Of a stretch of 29,983 nucleotides of DNA, positions 6,471 through 13,000 are shown one piece after another. Under the pieces are notes generated by a model. It was given only the letters and a program-made list of their open reading frames with translations, did not search any database and was not told the DNA's origin. Each line of letters begins with the position of its first letter. Positions within the stretch are counted from its first letter, which is position 1. Source of the DNA: Bacillota bacterium (GTDB taxonomy: Bacteria > Bacillota > Dethiobacteria > Dethiobacterales > Dethiobacteraceae). The position numbers were made by a program, and so were the translations under genes. Location of the stretch: positions 1 to 29,983 of the forward strand of contig JAAZJT010000035.1 in the NCBI GenBank assembly GCA_012800215.1. Direction: 5' to 3'.

Positions 6471-8564
6471 TTAATTTAAAACACCAACATTATCATTACA
6501 TTCTGATTTGGCTAAATAAATTTGCGATTTATAAAATAATATCTCTATATCATCAGAAACCATCTTTTCGTATTGTTTAATTAATTCTTCCGCCTGGGCA
6601 AAGGTCTTATTGCTGATTAAAAACTGTATATTATCTTTAAACTGTTTTTTTAATATCTCCATCTCTGTATTAACTGGGCCCTGCTTCTGTTCATCTTCTA
6701 ACAGAATTTCTATTGTTTTTTTCATCTCAGGAAAAACTTTTAATGCTTTTCTTAAATTCTTAATTGATTCTAGTTTGTTATCATCTTTATTTTTTTGGGC
6801 TAACAGCATATAAAAAAGAAATGCATCTTCATCATCTTTAAAGTTGCAAACCTGCTGATTATCAATAATTTGCCGGTTGTAGATTTGCAATATATAGGAA
6901 GTTCCATCTTCAATATATCTGTTAACAACATATCTATAATCATCTTCGTGAATCTTATCTAATAATAAAATCCACTTTGAAATTTCCTTATTTATTTTTA
7001 ATAAACTTACATCATTTTTATTTGTTAAACAATTTCTTAAATAATCTAACATTATTTCACTGAAATCGCTGTGCTTCTTCGCCAGATAACTTATTTGTTT
7101 TTTTATTAGATTTTCTCTAAACTCATTTGTAATATCTGTTAGAGTATAGCTATTTTTTATGAGCCAGTAAATTATATCGGCAAAATAAATTGGTAATGAA
7201 TGAAAATCTATTTTCTTTACTTTTACTAGTAATATTTCATCTATCCCTCTATTGTTTTGCTTAAGAGCCAGCCTTACTTTATTTAATAAAGCATATTCAC
7301 TATTTCCTGTACTAAATATCTCTATAATCTCTATTTTCTCATCTTCCTCAAGCTCTCCCAATACATTTTCCAATGCACCCCAAAAGATGGTGTATACTTC
7401 TTCTTTATTTTCTATTTTTTCCACATAAAATTCTTTCAACTGCTTATAATATTTTAATTTTACATATATTTTTATAATCTGAGGTAGAGCCAAGCTAAAA
7501 ATTTTTTTCGTCTTTATTCGTTTTACATACTTTAATGCTTTTCTTAACTCGTTTTGTTTCCTATATAATTCACATAGATATAAATACACATATTCGTAGT
7601 AGCTAATAGTCTTATTGGTCACACTGGGGTCTTTAACATAACTATTTTCAGATATTAGTTTTAAATATAATTCATAGTTTTTTATCGCTGCCTGTTCTTT
7701 TTGCAGCTCTTTTTGCGCTTCTGCTAAATAAAAATACAAGTCTAAGTAACCTTTTTCTTTAGACATTGCCTCTTTGCAGATTTTTTCCAGTTCTACATAT
7801 TTTTTATTCCAGTAGTAGGCTAGTGCTAACTGATGATAGACATACATCAGTTTTTTTAAATCAGCTTTTTTACTTTTGGCAATTTTATATGCTTTTAGGC
7901 TTGCTTCCAAGGCTTTTTTGTAATCTTTATACATTCCGTAGGATTGTGATAGCTGATACCAGTAATAAATATTTTCTGGATCCTTTTCTAATTCACTCTT
8001 TAAAAGCTTAATATTTCTTTCGAACTTGTATTCCATTAGCTTTTCATCTGTGGCTAGATAACCATAATGCTCTATTTCTGTTTTAATCTCCACAATTGGC
8101 AGTTGGTATTGGGGCTGCTCATGTATAGCTCCTTCATAGTAAAAATTATTATTCTTAAATAATCTTAGTGCATAGGAGGTTACATAATGAACATCATCAT
8201 CCTTATTGGTGATATTTTTTATAGTTAACATTCCGGTATTGTATTTTTTGCTTTCTTTCGAATTTAAGAAACTAATAATTCCGCTTGGATCTGTAATTAT
8301 TTCATCGCCATCTAGTATTAGAAGCCATTCACCTTTAGCATATTGAATTGTTTTGTTTCTCATATCGGCGAAATCGTTATTCCAAGCGTGAAAATATACT
8401 TTGTCCGTATATTTTTTTGCAATTTCCACAGTCTTATCATTTGATCCCGTATCTACGATTATTAACTCTGAATCTACTGATTTCATTATTGGTATAAGAG
8501 CTTGTAAGCATTGTTCTAAATATTTCTCCTCGTTTTTCACCATCATGGTAATGCTCAATTTCAT
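6471..8564 (-). CDS. Family 2 glycosyltransferase with TPR region, likely flagellin-modifying
   Basis: Residues 1-220 are a GT-A family 2 glycosyltransferase: LSITMMVKNEEKYLEQCL, IIVDTGSNDKTVEIA, then the metal/nucleotide-binding D85-G-D-E (LLILDGDE) and a later HEQPQY. Residues about 195-330 are TPR-like helices (YYWYQLSQSYGMYKDYKKAL), followed by a long helical region to 697. No signal peptide is present, so it acts in the cytosol. Such GT2-TPR proteins are common beside flagellin genes in Clostridia, where they glycosylate flagellin before export. The last about 60 residues repeat a module also found at the start of the next gene. ATG 8564 has AGGGGG upstream. AT-rich composition suggests acquisition separate from the flagellar core. 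The sugar cannot be inferred. Confidence 0.8.
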   Translation of the reverse strand: MKLSITMMVKNEEKYLEQCLQALIPIMKSVDSELIIVDTGSNDKTVEIAKKYTDKVYFHAWNNDFADMRNKTIQYAKGEWLLILDGDEIITDPSGIISFLNSKESKKYNTGMLTIKNITNKDDDVHYVTSYALRLFKNNNFYYEGAIHEQPQYQLPIVEIKTEIEHYGYLATDEKLMEYKFERNIKLLKSELEKDPENIYYWYQLSQSYGMYKDYKKALEASLKAYKIAKSKKADLKKLMYVYHQLALAYYWNKKYVELEKICKEAMSKEKGYLDLYFYLAEAQKELQKEQAAIKNYELYLKLISENSYVKDPSVTNKTISYYEYVYLYLCELYRKQNELRKALKYVKRIKTKKIFSLALPQIIKIYVKLKYYKQLKEFYVEKIENKEEVYTIFWGALENVLGELEEDEKIEIIEIFSTGNSEYALLNKVRLALKQNNRGIDEILLVKVKKIDFHSLPIYFADIIYWLIKNSYTLTDITNEFRENLIKKQISYLAKKHSDFSEIMLDYLRNCLTNKNDVSLLKINKEISKWILLLDKIHEDDYRYVVNRYIEDGTSYILQIYNRQIIDNQQVCNFKDDEDAFLFYMLLAQKNKDDNKLESIKNLRKALKVFPEMKKTIEILLEDEQKQGPVNTEMEILKKQFKDNIQFLISNKTFAQAEELIKQYEKMVSDDIEILFYKSQIYLAKSECNDNVGVLN

Positions 8565-8730
8565 CGTGTAACCCCCTGTCTAGAAACAAACACTACTTAA
8601 AAGACATATTGACTTTATAATAAATTGAACCAGTTATATACACGCATTGTAATACATTTCCCCAAAATTCTTTGGTCAGGTAAACAGCAGACTGCAAGGC
8701 AGAAAAACAGCCTAAAAATTAAAATTTATA

Positions 8731-8758
8731 GAGCCAGAGAGTAAACTCTCCGGCTCTC
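8731..8758 (-). terminator. Terminator after fliC
   Basis: Minus-strand reading gives GAGCC-G-GAGAGT / ACTCTC-T-GGCTC with one mismatch and a 2-4 base loop, followed by TATAAATTTT. It lies 22 bases past the fliC stop. Partial readthrough could feed the glycosyltransferase genes, for which I see no strong separate promoter in 8565-8730. Confidence 0.8.
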
Positions 8759-8780
8759 TTTAATTAAGCAAGTATTATTA

Positions 8781-9602
8781 TTACCTCAACAATTGTAGTA
8801 CACCTTGAGGAGCTTGATTAGCTTGTGCCAGCATTGCCTGAGCAGCCTGCTGCAGAATATTGTTCTTTGTGAACTCCATCATTTCTTTTGCCATATCCAC
8901 ATCTCTGATCCTTGACTCCGATGCCTGCAGGTTTTCTGCAGAGGTATCCAAGTTCCTAATTGTATGTTCCAACCTGTTCTGCATTGCACCAAGTGCAGAA
9001 CGCTGCTCAGAAACTTTTCCAATCGCAGTATCAAGTGAGCTAATTGTACTATTAAAGCTAAAGCTTGTAGCAGTTACATCAACACCATTTACACCCAAGG
9101 CAGTCGCTCCCATATCATTAATCTGCAATGTAACTTGCTGCCCTGAATTTGCACCAATCTGCAAAACAAGACCTGTAGAAGCGAGAACACCATTTAGTAA
9201 AGTTTTACCATTAAATTCAGTTCTTTTTGAAATACCGCCGATTTCGTCTTGGAGAGCTTTGATCTCTTTTTGGATAGCTGACAAGTCTTCATCCTCGTTA
9301 GTTCCGTTTCCAGCCTGTACAACAAGTTCTCTCATTCTTTGAAGAATAGCATGAGTTTCTTGCAAAGCACCTTCAGCAGTTTGAATCAATGAAATACCGT
9401 CTTGAGCATTCCTAGAAGCTTGGGTAAGTCCTCTAATTTGCCCTCTCATCTTTTCCGAAATAGAAAGACCTGCTGCGTCATCTCCAGCTCTATTGATTCT
9501 GTAGCCTGAGGACAGTTTTTCCATTGACTTAGCACCGGCTGTGTTAACAAGTCCCAGCTGACGGTGGGTGTTCATGGCCATAAGGTTATTACTGATTCTC
9601 AT
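8781..9602 (-). CDS. fliC: Flagellin
   Basis: The 273-residue protein is a short flagellin with only the conserved D0/D1 parts. The N-terminus reads MRISNNLMAMNTHRQL with SMEKLSSGYRINRAGDDAAG, and the C-terminus is RIRDVDMAKEMMEFTKNNIL followed by QQAAQAMLAQANQAPQGVLQLL. The middle (about 140-185) is only a short variable loop, as in Bacillus Hag-like flagellins of about 270-300 residues. It contains Ser/Thr-rich stretches (VTATSFSFNSTISSLDT) that could be glycosylated by the downstream transferases (inference). ATG 9602 follows AAGGAGGAAG at about 9607-9616. It is transcribed from its own sigma-D promoter at 9704-9730 with a structured leader of roughly 95 bases that contains a CsrA-type hairpin. 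Confidence 0.98.
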   Translation of the reverse strand: MRISNNLMAMNTHRQLGLVNTAGAKSMEKLSSGYRINRAGDDAAGLSISEKMRGQIRGLTQASRNAQDGISLIQTAEGALQETHAILQRMRELVVQAGNGTNEDEDLSAIQKEIKALQDEIGGISKRTEFNGKTLLNGVLASTGLVLQIGANSGQQVTLQINDMGATALGVNGVDVTATSFSFNSTISSLDTAIGKVSEQRSALGAMQNRLEHTIRNLDTSAENLQASESRIRDVDMAKEMMEFTKNNILQQAAQAMLAQANQAPQGVLQLLR

Positions 9603-9627
9603 TTTTCTTCCTCCTTGAATTGTTTTT

Positions 9628-9645
9628 TCTCCATTCCGTTGGAGA
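9628..9645 (-). promoter_or_regulatory. Candidate CsrA-binding hairpin in the fliC leader
   Basis: On the fliC mRNA, TCTCC and GGAGA pair (9645-9641 with 9632-9628) around the loop AACGGAAT, presenting ACGGA in the loop. CsrA prefers A(N)GGA in hairpin loops. A second GGA-rich site is the ribosome binding site (AAGGAGGA, about 9607-9616), roughly 20 bases downstream. This two-site layout is like the hag leader of Bacillus subtilis. The binding itself is inferred. Confidence 0.62.
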
Positions 9646-9655
9646 TATTTATGGT

Positions 9656-9693
9656 AAACAGTGGCGCAGGTCGGCCGCCCCTTGCCGCTGTTT
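9656..9693 (-). promoter_or_regulatory. 5'-terminal hairpin of fliC mRNA
   Basis: On the minus strand AAACAG-C-GGC pairs with GCC-A-CTGTTT around a GC-rich inner segment. It begins only a few bases after the transcription start expected from the sigma-D promoter, so it would cap the mRNA 5' end. A role in mRNA stability is inferred. Confidence 0.6.
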
Positions 9694-9703
9694 CGCCCAA
9701 ATT

Positions 9704-9730
9704 ATATCGGAAACTGGCAACAATACTTTA
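9704..9730 (-). promoter_or_regulatory. Sigma-D promoter of fliC
   Basis: Minus strand: TAAA (9730-9727), exactly 15 bases, then TCCGATAT (9711-9704), matching 11 of 12 positions of TAAA-N15-GCCGATAT. The -35 element starts directly after the stop of the FliT-like gene, so fliC is an independent unit within the arm. Confidence 0.9.
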
Positions 9731-9731
9731 A

Positions 9732-10220
9732 TTAGTTTTTTTTACTATCGAGAAATACACCTTTATTATTGCTATGAGTTGTTTTGTAGATCTCGCTTGC
9801 CTGGCGCTTCTTTTGCAGTTCACATAGTTTCTTTTGCAGCTTATGACAGGCAGTAGCCAGCGTCTCGCGAATTAAAGCATCACTTGCCACTATTTGCTTC
9901 AGTATTGTTTGGATTTCCCTGTGGCTTTTGGCAATTTCTTTAGCTTCAGCTGCAGCCGGGTAAAGCTCAGGCAGCAGCTGTGCTTCAGGCTTAAAGCCCA
10001 GCTGCTTTTGCAATACTAACCACAGCGGCTCTGCCGTTTTTTCCTGCTCAGTAATTGTATCGATAATAATTTGCCGCCTGGAAATTAACCTACCTATTTC
10101 CTCAGCAGACATTTCCACGTTTTCCGTTAACTTAAGCAGTTTTTCTGTCAGAGCTGCCAAAGTTCGATAAGATGATAGCTGCTGGCTGTAATAACGGGAT
10201 AAATGCTCTAAAGTAGTCAA
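9732..10220 (-). CDS. FliT/FlgN-like flagellar chaperone, putative
   Basis: This 162-residue protein is predicted all-helical, with LSRYYSQQLSSYRTLAALTE at the start, a long central region and a KLQKKLCELQKKR coiled coil near 125-140. It has no signal peptide or membrane span. It is placed directly after fliD (15 bases), where many bacteria carry fliT or fliS, and its size and helix content suit an export chaperone, probably for FliD. I could not find a defining motif, so the call depends on context. The start is TTG 10220 with GGAG at 10230-10233; no better start is in frame near it. The polar, Lys/Asn-rich tail (THSNNKGVFLDSKKN) is likely disordered. Confidence 0.55.
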   Translation of the reverse strand: MTTLEHLSRYYSQQLSSYRTLAALTEKLLKLTENVEMSAEEIGRLISRRQIIIDTITEQEKTAEPLWLVLQKQLGFKPEAQLLPELYPAAAEAKEIAKSHREIQTILKQIVASDALIRETLATACHKLQKKLCELQKKRQASEIYKTTHSNNKGVFLDSKKN

Positions 10221-10235
10221 AACTTTAATCTCCGC

Positions 10236-11843
10236 TTAATAATAGTTTCTTTGCAGCTGACTGATAAGATAATCACCTTGCGCATACAGCTGCCGTAAAG
10301 CTTTTTCCATGGCTGCAAATTGACGGTAATAAGCTTCTTCCTTTTGGACAAAAAGTTGATTCAAACGGTCAATGCGCTTATTCATTTCTTTAATTTGTTT
10401 ATCATAATAATTCTGGAACTCTGTTATATCGCCTTTGATGCCTGCCTTTTCCAGTAAAATACCTTTACGTCCGGCTTCATCTCTGGTAGTACGGATATTA
10501 TCATTTAAAACATCACTGATTCTGCCTGCAAGACCGGACTGAGCATAACGCTGGGCACGTTCTTCCGCCGTTAACGTGGCACTATAAGCAATATCAGCAC
10601 GACGCGTAAAAAGTTCTGCCACTTGATCGGGATTCTGGGCAATGGCTGTTTTTAAATCCTGACCGCCATTTGTCAGCACTAGCTTCCCTCTATCACGGTA
10701 GTTGCTGCTGGTCTCAATACCAATCTGCGTAATATTCATTCCGTCAACGGAATCATAAAGCACCTGTCTGAGATTACGCAGCATACTTTCTAAAGCAGAA
10801 TCACGCCTAAGTAACCCGCTTTGCGCTTTTTCTTCCCACAGCTCAATTTCTTTTTCGGACATAGCCTCTTTTTGTTCGTCTGTAAGCGGTGGAAAATCCC
10901 TAAAGTATTCTTCATTTAACTTATTATTAATTTCTTCGATTAATTTATTGTAGTCATTAACAAAACTTTCTAAGGTTTTATAAATACCTTCTGTATCTAC
11001 GGTCGTAGTAACGGTAACTGCTGCAGGAGCATCTTCCGGGTCAATTTTTTGCTTGATGGTGTAAGTTAAACCGTCAATGGTAAAAGTATTGCTGGCATTA
11101 GTACCGGCAAAGCCGTTAATTTTAAATTCCGCATTGCGGCCTGCCTCTCCCACATTACCCTCTGCATCTGGCTGTAAACCTAAAGCGGTAAAAAAGTTGC
11201 CGCCGTCATTGGTAGTAATATAGCCGGCGCCTGTCTGGCGTGCTGTAATGGTAAAGGTATCACTAAAAGTACTATAGGAGACCTGTACACCGGTTTTATT
11301 AATTTTATTTAAAACTGTCTGCAGCGTATCAGTTTTGTTGATGATAATTTCTTCATTATTAATGGCTAAAAGAAACTGACCGGCTTCATTAAAAGATAAA
11401 CTGCCGTTAGCTAATTTTTCACTGATCTCAGCCATAGTATCATTTAGGCTGAGCCGGCTTCCGGCACTACTGTCGGCTGTAATACCGGTTATACTTGCTT
11501 TAGCTGCAGTGGCACTTTGCAGTACTTCAAAAGTAGTTTCCCCCACACCAGAAGCGGCGGAAGCAGTTACCGAAACAACTTCCGGCGCTGTAGTAGTAGC
11601 GGTCATTCTCCTCAGTGCAGTGGGAGAAGTTAGGTTTGTTTCGGGCTTTAAAACATCAAAATAAGTATCACGAAAGACGCGAACTTTATTAATAATCTCC
11701 CGGTATTGTTCTTTTTGCCACTCTAATACTTGTTTTTGCTGATAAACCTTGTCTACCTTCAAACGCTCTATGCGCATTAAATCCTTAATAATCTGATCTG
11801 TATCCATTCCGGATACTAAACCGCTAACACGGGTAACACTCAT
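10236..11843 (-). CDS. fliD: Flagellar filament capping protein FliD
   Basis: This 535-residue protein starts with the FliD signature VTRVSGLVSGMDTDQIIKDL followed by MRIERLKVDKVYQQKQ. The C-terminal domain has FVNDYNKLIEEINNKL around residue 290-310 and ends in the long helix region LNQLFVQKEEAYYRQFAAME. FliD forms the pentameric/hexameric cap that folds flagellin at the filament tip. The variable Thr/Ala-rich middle holds the usual D2/D3 domains. I choose ATG 11843 because AGGAGG at 11851-11856 is 8 bases away; the frame also has a TTG two codons upstream. It follows flgM after 21 bases and precedes the FliT-like gene, so flgM-fliD-fliT-like probably form one sigma-D unit. Confidence 0.96.
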   Translation of the reverse strand: MSVTRVSGLVSGMDTDQIIKDLMRIERLKVDKVYQQKQVLEWQKEQYREIINKVRVFRDTYFDVLKPETNLTSPTALRRMTATTTAPEVVSVTASAASGVGETTFEVLQSATAAKASITGITADSSAGSRLSLNDTMAEISEKLANGSLSFNEAGQFLLAINNEEIIINKTDTLQTVLNKINKTGVQVSYSTFSDTFTITARQTGAGYITTNDGGNFFTALGLQPDAEGNVGEAGRNAEFKINGFAGTNASNTFTIDGLTYTIKQKIDPEDAPAAVTVTTTVDTEGIYKTLESFVNDYNKLIEEINNKLNEEYFRDFPPLTDEQKEAMSEKEIELWEEKAQSGLLRRDSALESMLRNLRQVLYDSVDGMNITQIGIETSSNYRDRGKLVLTNGGQDLKTAIAQNPDQVAELFTRRADIAYSATLTAEERAQRYAQSGLAGRISDVLNDNIRTTRDEAGRKGILLEKAGIKGDITEFQNYYDKQIKEMNKRIDRLNQLFVQKEEAYYRQFAAMEKALRQLYAQGDYLISQLQRNYY

Positions 11844-11864
11844 ATACAAAACCTCCTAACGGAG

Positions 11865-12137
11865 TTATTCTTGTTTTTTCAGCATGGCCTGTGCAATTTT
11901 TTTGCTGTCTGGCCGATAAGTACCCTGCGCAATTTCTGCCTGCAGCCTTTCTACACGCTCACTGCGTACGTCACTGAGTTTATCTACCATTTTAACTATC
12001 TCCGGCAGCTTTGCAGCCTGACTGGAGATGGTTAATGAATCCTGCTTTTTCTGTGTTTCTGCTTTTTTTGCTGTTTCTTTAGCCTCAGACTGCTGATATA
12101 ATTTACTTATTTTCGTACCAAGATTATTTATTTTCAT
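11865..12137 (-). CDS. flgM: Anti-sigma-D factor FlgM
   Basis: FlgM binds sigma-D until the hook-basal body is finished; in enterics it is then exported. The 90-residue protein begins MKINNLGTKI, as in Bacillus FlgM (MKIN...), is disordered and Lys/Glu/Gln-rich up to residue 45, then has the conserved helices DSLTISSQAAKLPEIVKMV and RSERVERLQAEIAQGTYRPD, ending SKKIAQAMLKK. I choose ATG 12137, with AAGGAG 11 bases upstream, because the longer frame to 12188 covers the promoter at 12173-12199 and lacks a ribosome binding site. It heads the fliD operon rather than the flgN-flgK-flgL operon, which differs from the usual Firmicutes order. Confidence 0.93.
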   Translation of the reverse strand: MKINNLGTKISKLYQQSEAKETAKKAETQKKQDSLTISSQAAKLPEIVKMVDKLSDVRSERVERLQAEIAQGTYRPDSKKIAQAMLKKQE

Positions 12138-12172
12138 GGCTTGCAACACTCCTTTTAAGCCGTTCACAATTT

Positions 12173-12199
12173 TTATCGGTAAAAGCATTTAAATCTTTA
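12173..12199 (-). promoter_or_regulatory. Sigma-D promoter of flgM-fliD
   Basis: Minus strand: TAAA (12199-12196), 15 bases, ACCGATAA (12180-12173), 10 of 12 matches to TAAA-N15-GCCGATAT with exact spacing. It lies 36 bases upstream of the FlgM ATG and gives the anti-sigma factor a negative feedback loop on sigma-D. Confidence 0.8.
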
Positions 12200-12286
12200 G
12201 TAAGCAAAAAAAATATTTCACAAAAAAATTACCAAGCATATTTTTTTTTCTGCTTCACAAGTTAAATCTAGAAGGAGGGAAAATAA

Positions 12287-12736
12287 ATGCCTACAAACTG
12301 GAATCCATTTGGCGAATTTGCCCGCATGCGTGAAGAAATGCGTAATTTATTCCCCCACAATTCTCTTATGCCTTTGCTAGGTGACGCCATCAACCGTTCA
12401 CCAAATCCTTCTGTTGATATTCATGAAACAGAAAAAGAAGTAGTGGTAAGTGCAGAAATCCCAGGTATCGACCCTAACGAAATTAATGTTACAGTAGATG
12501 AAAACCAAATTACCATTAGCGGTGAAACTAAACGCAGCACAGAGCGTGCGGAAGAAGGTTACCGGATGATGGAAAGGCGTGTAGGACGTTTTTCACGTAC
12601 CATACCGCTGCCGGTGGAAGTAAAACCAGACGAAGCGTGGGCTGAGTATAATCATGGTGTACTGGAAATCCGTATGAATAAGGCAGAAAGCGGCCGCATT
12701 CGTTCCCGCAGACTGCAGATTAAAGATAAACATTAA
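12287..12736 (+). CDS. Small heat shock protein, Hsp20/alpha-crystallin family
   Basis: The 149-residue protein is an ATP-independent holdase. The N-terminal 40 residues (NPFGEFARMREEMRNLF) are the usual variable region. The alpha-crystallin domain follows: NPSVDIHETEKEVVVSAEIP, GIDPNEINVTVDENQITISG and the conserved end AEYNHGVLEIRM. A C-terminal L-x-I (RRLQIK) resembles the I-x-I/V oligomerisation motif. ATG 12287 has GAAGGAGGG at 12271-12279. No CIRCE element (the HrcA operator) is seen upstream. The gene is monocistronic: it is divergent from flgM and ends at a strong terminator. Confidence 0.95.
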   Translation: MPTNWNPFGEFARMREEMRNLFPHNSLMPLLGDAINRSPNPSVDIHETEKEVVVSAEIPGIDPNEINVTVDENQITISGETKRSTERAEEGYRMMERRVGRFSRTIPLPVEVKPDEAWAEYNHGVLEIRMNKAESGRIRSRRLQIKDKH

Positions 12737-12775
12737 GCGCTTAAAACTTAATAGTACAGTAAATAAAGCTTTATT

Positions 12776-12813
12776 GAAGAAAGAGCTACTCAACACGCAG
12801 TAGCTCTTTCTTC
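12776..12813 (+). terminator. Terminator after hsp20
   Basis: GAAGAAAGAGCTACT (12776-12790) pairs with AGTAGCTCTTTCTTC (12799-12813), a perfect 15-bp stem with an 8-base loop. The right arm itself supplies the T-rich end. The 187 bases from here to 13000 hold no other clear element except a possible TTGACA at 12897-12902 without a convincing -10 box. Confidence 0.85.
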
Positions 12814-13000
12814 ATCTCTCCTCTGATTGTATCAGAAAAAGGGTTTTTCTGTAAGCTTGTATTAATTAAAACCAAATATCTTTATGTTAAAATTAGTTGA
12901 CAAAGCATTGCCTTTGCTCTTATTTCAGAGAATATATCTACACAAACAAATTAATTAACACTTTTTTTTATTATAAAACACGCATTAGGAGGTAAATGCA

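Noticed and set aside
8565..8730. Separate promoter for the glycosyltransferase genes
   Set aside because: TATA-like boxes exist but no -35 at proper spacing, and no sigma-D pattern was found; readthrough from fliC remains the simpler reading.
8860..9342. 160-codon frame antisense to fliC
   Set aside because: A shadow of the strongly conserved flagellin frame; no ribosome binding site or recognisable protein.
12138..12188. 17-residue N-terminal extension of FlgM
   Set aside because: It overlaps the sigma-D promoter and lacks a ribosome binding site; FlgM proteins begin MKIN.
12897..12925. Sigma-A promoter for the CoA-disulfide reductase gene
   Set aside because: A perfect TTGACA (12897-12902) but only TTATTT at 17-base spacing; too weak to list as a feature.
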